Positions 57,209 to 64,000 of a stretch of DNA of 64,000 nt are shown here, one piece after another. A program made the position numbers and the translations under genes. Position 1 is the stretch's first letter. Every line of letters begins with the position of its first letter. Origin of the DNA: Nitrincola tibetensis (GTDB lineage Bacteria > Pseudomonadota > Gammaproteobacteria > Pseudomonadales > Balneatricaceae); NCBI RefSeq assembly GCF_003284585.1, contig NZ_QKRX01000001.1, positions 186,001-250,000 of the forward strand, in the 5' to 3' direction. The notes under the pieces are model-generated. The model saw nothing but the letters and a program-made list of their open reading frames with translations, made no database searches and was not told the DNA's origin.

Positions 57209-58078
57209 ATGAGTAAACTGTCATTACCTTTGTTGACCTTATTATTAGGGTTATTTTTCATACCTATGGAGGCCGAAGCTAAACGCTTTGGTGGGGGGCT
57301 TAGTGGAGGTAAATCTTACTCTACGCCACAACGTCAAGCGCCAGCTCCTGCGCAACAGCGTCAAGATCAAAATCAACAAACAGGTGCTGCGCAAACGGCT
57401 GGTCGTGCTGGTATGGGGGGGATGCTAGGGGGCTTACTTGCAGGTGGGCTTTTAGCTGCACTCTTCATGGGTGGGGCTTTTGATGGTATTCAGTTCATGG
57501 ATATTTTGTTAATTGCTTTACTTGGTTTTGCCGCTTGGAAGTTGTTTGGCATGTTTAGAGGTCAGGCCCGACAGCAGCAGCCTGCTTATGCAGGGTCAGC
57601 ACAGGTGCGCACTGAAGTGCCTCGTCAATTCGAGCCAGTAGTACCCGTCAGTAAGCCTGAACCACTGGTGACGAACTTGAACTCCAGCTTTACCGATGCA
57701 GAATTGAGCTTACCTGACTGGTTTGATAAAACAGCATTTTTGTCTGGCGCTACGGGACACTTTAAACACTTGCAACGAGCTTGGGATGAAAAAAACTGGG
57801 AGGAGATTTCATCCTATACTAGCCCTGAAATGTTGGCTTGGCTGCAATCTCAACCAGCCGAAAATGCTGAACAGTTCACCGAGGTGGTGTCGGTTATGGC
57901 TGAATTGGTTAACTTCATCCAAGAAGATGACCATGTTGTAGCGAGTGTTCACTTTTACGGGTGGCTACGCGAAACGCAGGATAGCGATGCGACAGAGTTT
58001 AGCGAAGTCTGGCATTTGAACCGCCAGTTAGGCGACCAGCCGAGCGATTGGTTGATAGTGGGTATCCAACAGTCTTAA
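57209..58078 (+). CDS. Tim44-like domain membrane protein
   Basis: The 289-residue protein has a signal or anchor sequence (about residues 1-24) and a Gly/Gln-rich linker (about 25-70). A Gly-rich hydrophobic region with two membrane segments (about 68-115) follows, then a C-terminal Tim44/NTF2-like domain (about 150-289, such as FLSGATGHFKHLQRAWDEKNW). Bacterial Tim44-like proteins are widespread but uncharacterised. AGGAG precedes the ATG. Confidence 0.85.
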   Translation: MSKLSLPLLTLLLGLFFIPMEAEAKRFGGGLSGGKSYSTPQRQAPAPAQQRQDQNQQTGAAQTAGRAGMGGMLGGLLAGGLLAALFMGGAFDGIQFMDILLIALLGFAAWKLFGMFRGQARQQQPAYAGSAQVRTEVPRQFEPVVPVSKPEPLVTNLNSSFTDAELSLPDWFDKTAFLSGATGHFKHLQRAWDEKNWEEISSYTSPEMLAWLQSQPAENAEQFTEVVSVMAELVNFIQEDDHVVASVHFYGWLRETQDSDATEFSEVWHLNRQLGDQPSDWLIVGIQQS

Positions 58079-58098
58079 TGTGGCAATTGCTTTAATCG

Positions 58099-58134
58099 AA
58101 TAACCACGGAGTCTGATGACTTCGTGGTTATTTT
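58099..58134. terminator. Bidirectional terminator between Tim44-like gene and yaaA
   Basis: AATAACCACGGAGTC (58099-58113) and GACTTCGTGGTTATT (58118-58132) form a 15-bp stem with one G-T pair and a TGAT loop, followed by TT. The A-rich 5' arm gives a T tract on the other strand, so it should serve both convergent genes. Confidence 0.8.
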
Positions 58135-58138
58135 GTTA

Positions 58139-58909
58139 TTAGTGATCTCTTAAAAATACAGGCTTTGCGTCAGTCGACTCTTTTTCTGAAAAATAATAGC
58201 CTTCAAGATCAAATGCTTTTAGCTGAGAAGGCTCTTCTATTTTATTTTGAATGACAAATCTTGCCATCAAACCTCTCGCTTTTTTCGCGTAAAAACTAAT
58301 AATCTTATACTGTCCATTTTTGAGATCTTTAAACTCAGGTGAAATAAGTTGGCCCTTTAACTGCTTCGCTTGCACGGATTTAAAGTATTCATTGGACGCA
58401 AGGTTGAGTGTGATCGGGGCAGGGTGTGCTAAGAGTTCTTGGTTCAGGTAGTGAGTAAGGCGTTCTCCCCAAAATGCATATAGGTTTTTATAGTCACCTT
58501 TCGTGAACTTGGTGCCCATTTCAAGCCGATAGGGTTGCAGTAGATCCAACGGCCGTAACACACCATAGAGTCCTGACAGAATTCGTAGGTGTGATTGTGC
58601 ATAATCAAACTCCTCCTCGCTGAAGCTAGCTGCATCTAAACCTGTGTAAACATCCCCTTTGAACGCCAGTAGCGCAGGGCGTGCATTATGGGTGTCATGC
58701 AGAGGGTGCCAACTTTCATAGCGAGCGACATTTAAACTTGCAAGCTTGTCACTGAGTGACATCAGTCTTGCGATGTCTTGAACAGAGTATGCGCGCATGT
58801 GTTCAATTAACGATTGAGCCGACTCTACGAATAAGGGTTGAGAAGACTTTTGGGTTACAAGGGGCGATTCGTAATCCAGAGTTTTAGCAGGTGATATCAA
58901 AATCAACAT
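58139..58909 (-). CDS. yaaA: Peroxide stress protein YaaA
   Basis: YaaA lowers free intracellular iron under hydrogen peroxide stress. The start [16 protein letters not shown] and stretches [16 protein letters not shown] and [22 protein letters not shown] (split at VLRPLDLL) are family signatures. [18 protein letters not shown] lies near the C-terminus. Length is 256 residues (E. coli 258). A short DUF2789 gene lies 29 bases upstream on the same strand. Confidence 0.96.
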   Translation of the reverse strand: MLILISPAKTLDYESPLVTQKSSQPLFVESAQSLIEHMRAYSVQDIARLMSLSDKLASLNVARYESWHPLHDTHNARPALLAFKGDVYTGLDAASFSEEEFDYAQSHLRILSGLYGVLRPLDLLQPYRLEMGTKFTKGDYKNLYAFWGERLTHYLNQELLAHPAPITLNLASNEYFKSVQAKQLKGQLISPEFKDLKNGQYKIISFYAKKARGLMARFVIQNKIEEPSQLKAFDLEGYYFSEKESTDAKPVFLRDH

Positions 58910-58938
58910 AAACAGTTATTACTCGCTGATGTGAGGGG

Positions 58939-59172
58939 TTATCCCCTGAGCAGGTTATTGAGTTCGTCGACAATTTCAGCCCAATCAGAATCGTCTGTGA
59001 TGGCATCTTTCAGAAAGCTTGCTTGGGCTTCCGTCCAAAAGGTTGCTTCTTCTAGTTTAACACTCGCACTAAATAATTTGTGATTTCGAACGAAGGTCTG
59101 TATCTCGGTGTCACTGGCTGGCAATCCTAGTTGTTGGAACAAGGCTTTCATCGTATGTTTTGACGTATCCAT
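58939..59172 (-). CDS. DUF2789 family protein
   Basis: This is a 77-residue, helical, acidic cytoplasmic protein with the family pattern MDTSKHTMKALFQQLGLP at the N-terminus and FWTEAQASFLKDAI followed by DSDWAEIVDELN. Its function is unknown. It probably shares a transcript with yaaA, and is divergent from trpS across 195 bases, where I see no gene. Confidence 0.85.
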   Translation of the reverse strand: MDTSKHTMKALFQQLGLPASDTEIQTFVRNHKLFSASVKLEEATFWTEAQASFLKDAITDDSDWAEIVDELNNLLRG

Positions 59173-59367
59173 CGTAAGCTCCAGAACGTTGTGTTTGCGT
59201 ACATTGAGTGTTAAAGAAAATCAGTGGTTTGTCAAAATATCAGATTTGTTGATCACCGCAAAAGGCGTTAGCATGAATAACTAGAGCCTAGTCGGTGAAA
59301 ACTTACTGAATGCGGTTCGAATGTAGTATAGTCCATCGTTCGCAAATCCAACCTGAATGAGTATCAG

Positions 59368-60648
59368 ATGAGTAAAAAAACGGTATTGACCGGTATTACC
59401 ACGACCGGTATTCCTCATATAGGGAATTATCTTGGCGCCATTTCACCCGCAATTCAAGCCAGTGAAGATCCAGCCTTCAACAGCTTTTTCTTCTTGGCGG
59501 ATTACCATGCACTGATTAAGTGCCACGACCCTGAGCGGGTTGCGCAGTCCACGCGTGCAATCGCGGCAACCTGGCTGGCGTTAGGTTTAGATACCGATAA
59601 AGCCACGTTTTATCGGCAAACTGATATTCATGAGATACCCGAGTTGGCATGGATATTAACCTGCATGACGTCTAAGGGGTTGATGAACCGAGCGCACGCC
59701 TATAAAGCGTCGGTCGATGCCAACCGAGACGCAGGTAATGAAGATCTTGATGATGGCGTTACGATGGGGTTGTTTAGTTACCCTATATTAATGGCTGCCG
59801 ATATTTTAATGTTCAATGCAGACATTATCCCGGTTGGAAAAGACCAAATTCAGCACATTGAGATGGCCCGGGATATCGCCGCTCGCATTAATCATCATTA
59901 TGAGCCCTTGTTGAATCTACCCGAAGCCAAAGTAGATGAGCAAACGCAGCTTATACCGGGATTAGACGGACGGAAAATGTCGAAGAGTTACGACAATACT
60001 ATTCCCTTGTTCTCGGACAGCGATACACTTTACAGTTTGATTAAGCAGATCAAAACCGATTCGAAAGGCCCAGGTGAGCCAAAAGATCCTGATACAAGCA
60101 CCTTGTTTCAGCTGTATAACTGTTTCGCGACGCCATCCGATGCTCATGCCATGCGTGAAAAATTCATCAATGGGATTGCCTGGGGCGATGCTAAAAGAGA
60201 GTTGTTCGAATACATCGATCAGCATTTGACCGCTCCTCGTCAGCGCTACATTGAACTGATGCAAGATATGGCATTTGTGGAAAGTGAGCTGCAAAAGGGG
60301 GCGATCAAAGCTCGTGAGTTTGCCGCGCCTCTGCTGGATCGGATGCGAATTGCGGTAGGGATACGTCCATTAACCTATGTGGCGCCTGCGCGTGAAAAAA
60401 TGCCTGTTAAAAAAGAGGTGTCAGAAGAGGCGCTTGAGCGGGCAGAGGCTGGGCGAAAGCGCGCGGTTTTAATGCAAGTGCAGCCTTTGATTGATGGGGT
60501 GAAGGCTGCAGAGAACCCTCGCCAAGCGGCAGTAGAGTTAATTCAGCAAAAGGAAATAGAAGTCGAGGGGCTTAAAAAGAAAGCACGCCAGAAAGCACAA
60601 AATGAGCTTGATGTCTTGCGCGATGAACTGACTCAATGGCTGGTTTAA
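59368..60648 (+). CDS. trpS: Tryptophanyl-tRNA synthetase
   Basis: TrpRS charges tRNA-Trp. The class I HIGH-like motif is PHIGNY (residues 16-21) and KMSKS is at 203-207 ([10 protein letters not shown]). The 426-residue length, with a C-terminal extension rich in Lys/Arg/Glu (about 330-426), fits the long Pseudomonas-type TrpRS rather than the roughly 334-residue E. coli type. A TATAGT hexamer lies at 59327-59332, but the -35 is unclear. Confidence 0.96.
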   Translation: MSKKTVLTGITTTGIPHIGNYLGAISPAIQASEDPAFNSFFFLADYHALIKCHDPERVAQSTRAIAATWLALGLDTDKATFYRQTDIHEIPELAWILTCMTSKGLMNRAHAYKASVDANRDAGNEDLDDGVTMGLFSYPILMAADILMFNADIIPVGKDQIQHIEMARDIAARINHHYEPLLNLPEAKVDEQTQLIPGLDGRKMSKSYDNTIPLFSDSDTLYSLIKQIKTDSKGPGEPKDPDTSTLFQLYNCFATPSDAHAMREKFINGIAWGDAKRELFEYIDQHLTAPRQRYIELMQDMAFVESELQKGAIKAREFAAPLLDRMRIAVGIRPLTYVAPAREKMPVKKEVSEEALERAEAGRKRAVLMQVQPLIDGVKAAENPRQAAVELIQQKEIEVEGLKKKARQKAQNELDVLRDELTQWLV

Positions 60649-60703
60649 TTTAAGTATCTTATAAAAGACCCTTATGCCTTTGGCTATAACTGTGTATTCT
60701 GCA

Positions 60704-60738
60704 AATATCCCGTGCAAGCACGGGATATTGATGGTTTT
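60704..60738. terminator. Terminator between convergent trpS and DUF4139 gene
   Basis: AATATCCCGTGC (60704-60715) and GCACGGGATATT (60718-60729) form a perfect stem with a tight AA loop; in practice a four-base loop is likely. A TTTTT tract follows at 60734-60738 on the plus strand, so it fits best as the trpS terminator. Confidence 0.8.
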
Positions 60739-60741
60739 TCG

Positions 60742-62163
60742 TTAGTTACGAGGCATACGCTTTTTCAACTCAACTGTAAACCGAATGGTTTCTGCCCCCA
60801 TCGCGGGTAAATTCATTGTCCAGCTGAGTTTTCCAGCGTTGTCTTCTTGCATGACATGGGTGCTCTCAGTTAGCGACCAGGCTTGTTGGAATTGAGCGGA
60901 CAGATCGACCTGACGACTTTCTCGTGCACTGTTGCTGGCGGTGACTTCATACTGAATAAGAAGGCTATCTTCATTATCAGTAAACATGACTTGTCTGCGT
61001 TGTATGCTAAGGTCCATGGCTTGACCAAGGGTTACACTTGCTTCCTCGCCACTGCCTAAGTTTCCAATTGAACCCGCTCCAATAAACTGCATTTCCCCTT
61101 CAGTATCGGGTCTAAACACTCGAATGTTGCCAGCTGGTGCTGGGCTGCTGGTGTCCATAATATTCGGAAGGTTGAATCTCAGTTGAATGTTGGGCTGCGC
61201 ATCGTAGCGCTGGTTGTCCAAGACAGGAATGATCGGAAAGCTATGTTGGTAACTTAACACAGCAGGCAGATCCTGCGCTGAAATGAGCGGAATCAGTTTG
61301 TGTTCCTGATTTTTTAACGTGATTTCAGAAGGCCAACGATAAATATAGTATCCCTGTAAGCTACTTGGTTGCACAGGCGCTGCAGATTCATAGCTGTCCG
61401 CCATTGCCATGGCGCGCATGATGCGATGAGGCTCTGGATCACCTTGCTTCACATCGCCCGCCATTAAGCGTAAAGAGGCATTGTTAAAGTCGGTACCGGA
61501 TAAGTTATGAAGACTTGCCAGTCCTTCCAGCGAAAGCGAGCGACCATTTTGTGCAAGATTGATTCTGTAGTCCATCGACCAGCCGAGACCGTGGCTCAGG
61601 TAGCTTAGGGTTAGCAAGCCCGGCACTTCTGTTCCCTGGGTTCGAAAACCCAGTACGGGTTGTGCATTCAGCTGAGTAGGAACCTCTTCAAATAAGAAAC
61701 GCCAAGCGCCGTTGTGTAGGTCAATTGGTTCAACTCGACCGCTTTCTTGTCGAATCAGTGCGCGCAATCCATCTAAACTTAAGAGTGTGACGCGGCTCAG
61801 AGTCTCGTCGCCACTCATTGGGTTGCGGTAAGCTAGCGTCACAGGTTTACCAACGTGGGTTTCAAGCAGACGGTCGTAGTTGAGTTGAGCGGGTATTAAG
61901 CTTTGCTCAAGCACTTGTCCAGCACCTTGAATTCGAAGTGTTTCAGTCAAAAGTTTTGGACTGACTCCTTCTATATACACCGACTGATTTGCATCCAGTG
62001 CTGGGATTGCACGTTGGTCTTGAATGTGTGCCAAGTCTTGGTGGTAAAGAGTTAGAGTGATTTTTTCGGGATCACTGTTCAGCGATAGCTGAGCTTGAGC
62101 TAGGGTCGCAAAGGGTGCGCAGAGTAGCGATAAAACAGCTAAACGAGATAAAGTTGCGTTCAT
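60742..62163 (-). CDS. DUF4139 domain-containing secreted protein
   Basis: The 473-residue protein has a signal peptide (about residues 1-24, ending TLAQA) and a largely beta-stranded body. The DUF4139 core is recognisable in TLSYLSHGLGWSMDYRINL and the final SWTMNLPAMGAETIRFTVELKKR (split at the MNLPAMGAET turn). Function is unknown for the family. It begins 24 bases after the pseudokinase/FGE-like gene on the same strand, so the two likely form an operon and may work together in the periplasm. Confidence 0.85.
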   Translation of the reverse strand: MNATLSRLAVLSLLCAPFATLAQAQLSLNSDPEKITLTLYHQDLAHIQDQRAIPALDANQSVYIEGVSPKLLTETLRIQGAGQVLEQSLIPAQLNYDRLLETHVGKPVTLAYRNPMSGDETLSRVTLLSLDGLRALIRQESGRVEPIDLHNGAWRFLFEEVPTQLNAQPVLGFRTQGTEVPGLLTLSYLSHGLGWSMDYRINLAQNGRSLSLEGLASLHNLSGTDFNNASLRLMAGDVKQGDPEPHRIMRAMAMADSYESAAPVQPSSLQGYYIYRWPSEITLKNQEHKLIPLISAQDLPAVLSYQHSFPIIPVLDNQRYDAQPNIQLRFNLPNIMDTSSPAPAGNIRVFRPDTEGEMQFIGAGSIGNLGSGEEASVTLGQAMDLSIQRRQVMFTDNEDSLLIQYEVTASNSARESRQVDLSAQFQQAWSLTESTHVMQEDNAGKLSWTMNLPAMGAETIRFTVELKKRMPRN

Positions 62164-62187
62164 GCTTCTGTCCTGAATAATTAAACA

Positions 62188-64000
62188 TTAGGGCGTGAGT
62201 TCAAGCGCGACACGGAATCCACGCGTTGAGTCATGAGTGTCAGCTGGGTGTCGATAACGGCTGGATGAACGTGTCACCCGATCAATATCAAACCAGGACC
62301 CTCCTCGTAATACTCGATAGTGACAGTTCGGCTGAGTGAGGGCACGTCCATCATTGGGTGCAATCGCATAGGAATCGCTATAGCAGTCCTCTACCCATTC
62401 TTCAACGTTACCGTTCATATCGTATAGTCCCCAAGGATTCGCTTGCAGTTGCCCTACAGGAGCCGTTTGTTGGGCGTCCCATTCAGACCCGCAGCCATCA
62501 CACACTGACATACCCGGCAGCATTTGGTTCCCCCACCAAAAGTCGGTGCTGCTGCCTGCTCTAGCTGAGTACTCCCATTCCGCTTCACTAGGAAGGCGGT
62601 AGGTTTTTCCGGTTACTTCACTTAGCCATTGTGTATAAGCTTTCGCGTCAAGCCAGCTGACGTTAATCACTGGGCGCGTTCCACGGCCCCAGCCCTCATC
62701 ATCGGGAAGAGGGCGTCCCGTGGCATTTGCAAATAGATCATACTCGGCAAAGGTCACCTCATAACGAGACAGCGCAAAGTCTTGCATGATGGACACTTCA
62801 CGAACAGGGCGCTCGTTATCGTCGCCGATACTGGTCAAATCACCCATTAAAAAAATTCCTTTTCTTATGCGGATCATTTCCGGTCCCATGTCTGTATCAC
62901 TCACTTGATCTTGCAAGATACCCTCTGGAAACTGTATAGAAGGTGAATCGGATGGCTGCTCAATTTCGACATCGAATGAGGGTGGTTCTTGCTCAATCGC
63001 CTCAGGTTGACTGGAATCTTCAGTGTTCGGTTGAGCAAAGGCTTGGGTAGACTGCAGCTCCTTGAGACGAGAAACCTCATCTTCAAGACGATTAAGATCC
63101 GATATATTGATAAATAGCCCTAACAGAAAACCGATCACGCCTCCTATTGTTAGTAATAGCAGTCCTTTCATCCAAGACTTGACTTCGAAGGACGAAGGCG
63201 TTTTTTTCTTGCCAATGATTAAAGGTTGGAGTGGTTCATCTGCATTGATATCTTGACCATCCTCTTCTAATGAATTTAGCATGGCTTCAGGCGTTGATTC
63301 TGAGGAGTCAGGTGTTTGAGAAACTTCATAAAGATCAAAGAGCAGGGTTAGGATTCCAGCATGGCGTTCTTCAGGCTCCGGAACTAAAGACCCCTGCAAG
63401 TATTTCCACTGCACTTCGTTGAGAACCGGTGGAGCTTTCGGTTCCCTTTGGTAGCGAGCTCGTTCATCATCTTCTAGCCTAAACAAAGGCTTTTGTGCAT
63501 AAATCTCATAGGTTAAGGCTGCCAAAGCAAACACATCGCTTTGAATTTGAGAGGCTGTTGATTGAAAGCCTTCTGCTGCTTGATACTGTGAGTATAAAGG
63601 TACTTCAGGAAGAAAATCCTGATAGGGGCTGGCTAAGACTTTCCAGTTAATCAGTAGCAGTTTGACGCCCTGATTACGGTTAAGAAAAATTAAATCAGGC
63701 CCCAATGTCTGAATGGGCCTGTGCATTTTACTGTGGTAGGCATCAAGGGCTTTTCCCGTTTGTACTACAAGCCCTTGTTTTTGCGATGGTGTTAGATGTT
63801 TGAGCTGTTGATCTTTGATTAAATCGGTAAGACGCATGCCATCAACATATTCAAACGCGATGAAATAGGCATTCTGATAACTAAATAAACCATAAAGAGC
63901 GAGGGCGTGCTTATGTGTCACTTTACGCAGGAGTATTAATTCTTGACGAAGTGCCTCTATAAAGCCCTCTTGTCGAGTAAGCATCGGTGTTAGGATCAAG
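62188..64000 (-). CDS. Degenerate protein kinase-transmembrane-FGE-like fusion protein (5' end missing)
   Basis: The frame is open to the right edge, so the N-terminus and glycine loop are outside the window. Numbers count from the first visible codon. Residues 1-225 are a Ser/Thr-kinase-like fold, but HRD reads HRP (93-95) and DFG reads INW (117-119), so both catalytic aspartates are missing. A membrane helix (278-297) and short coiled coil follow. Residues 370-603 are a sulfatase-modifying (FGE/SUMF1)-like domain: RYEVTFAEYDLF, RLPSEAEWEYSARAG, LYDMNGNVEEWVEDC, RGGSWF and GFRVAL. The two FGE catalytic cysteines after RGGSW are absent. It is likely a signalling or scaffold protein with its C-terminal domain in the periplasm. 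Confidence 0.88.
   Translation of the reverse strand, partial: LILTPMLTRQEGFIEALRQELILLRKVTHKHALALYGLFSYQNAYFIAFEYVDGMRLTDLIKDQQLKHLTPSQKQGLVVQTGKALDAYHSKMHRPIQTLGPDLIFLNRNQGVKLLLINWKVLASPYQDFLPEVPLYSQYQAAEGFQSTASQIQSDVFALAALTYEIYAQKPLFRLEDDERARYQREPKAPPVLNEVQWKYLQGSLVPEPEERHAGILTLLFDLYEVSQTPDSSESTPEAMLNSLEEDGQDINADEPLQPLIIGKKKTPSSFEVKSWMKGLLLLTIGGVIGFLLGLFINISDLNRLEDEVSRLKELQSTQAFAQPNTEDSSQPEAIEQEPPSFDVEIEQPSDSPSIQFPEGILQDQVSDTDMGPEMIRIRKGIFLMGDLTSIGDDNERPVREVSIMQDFALSRYEVTFAEYDLFANATGRPLPDDEGWGRGTRPVINVSWLDAKAYTQWLSEVTGKTYRLPSEAEWEYSARAGSSTDFWWGNQMLPGMSVCDGCGSEWDAQQTAPVGQLQANPWGLYDMNGNVEEWVEDCYSDSYAIAPNDGRALTQPNCHYRVLRGGSWFDIDRVTRSSSRYRHPADTHDSTRGFRVALELTP

Overview
This window is a stretch of a gammaproteobacterial core chromosome. 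Gene order from mreC to murA-hisG-hisD-algW closely follows the Pseudomonas/Oceanospirillales arrangement. Moderate base composition, a class I fumarase, a short HisG, an AlgW-type DegS and a Pseudomonas-type long TrpRS all fit a marine Oceanospirillales-like or Pseudomonadales-like organism. The species cannot be named from sequence reading alone. Almost every gene has a recognisable family, and coding density is high.

Layout: 1-7056 (+) carries mreC(partial)-mreD-maf-rng-yhdP (cell shape, nucleotide house-cleaning, RNA turnover, envelope lipid transport). 7059-14451 (-) carries kdsD-kdsC-lptC-lptA-lptB-rpoN-hpf-ptsN-rapZ-ptsO-darP, that is Kdo synthesis, LPS export, sigma-54, ribosome hibernation, the nitrogen PTS and ribosome assembly. 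14679-21307 (+) carries mlaFEDCB-ibaG-murA-hisG-hisD (outer-membrane lipid asymmetry, Fe-S trafficking, peptidoglycan, histidine). 21339-28374 holds algW, nif3, zapG, a panE-ppk2-pduO-type operon, yajQ, an SDR gene and fxsA.

28380-33453 is the most interesting segment: the heat-shock groESL operon. It has a strong sigma-32 promoter, a highly structured 5' leader, and a complete 2.77-kb group II intron (ribozyme plus RT/maturase/HNH protein) inserted inside the groEL stop codon. Unspliced RNA reads TAG and spliced RNA reads TAA, so GroEL is terminated correctly either way. The operon's transcription terminator lies 3' of the intron.

33508-51463 carries a membrane coiled-coil protein, a U32-family tRNA hydroxylation protein, a UbiA-family prenyltransferase, class I fumarase, then coaE-yacG-galU-pgi and a UDP-glucose dehydrogenase homologue that has lost its catalytic cysteine. 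After these come a MATE transporter, lactate permease with an LldR/PdhR-type operator, acetoacetyl-CoA reductase, a large DUF349 protein and an EF-hand-like protein. 51591-64000 carries a YchJ-like protein, sbcB, a small acidic secreted protein, an M16 protease, a Tim44-like protein, yaaA, a DUF2789 protein, trpS, a DUF4139 protein and a right-edge-truncated membrane protein that joins a degenerate protein-kinase domain to a formylglycine-generating-enzyme-like domain.

No rRNA, tRNA, CRISPR array, prophage or insertion sequence was recognised. The group II intron is the only mobile element.
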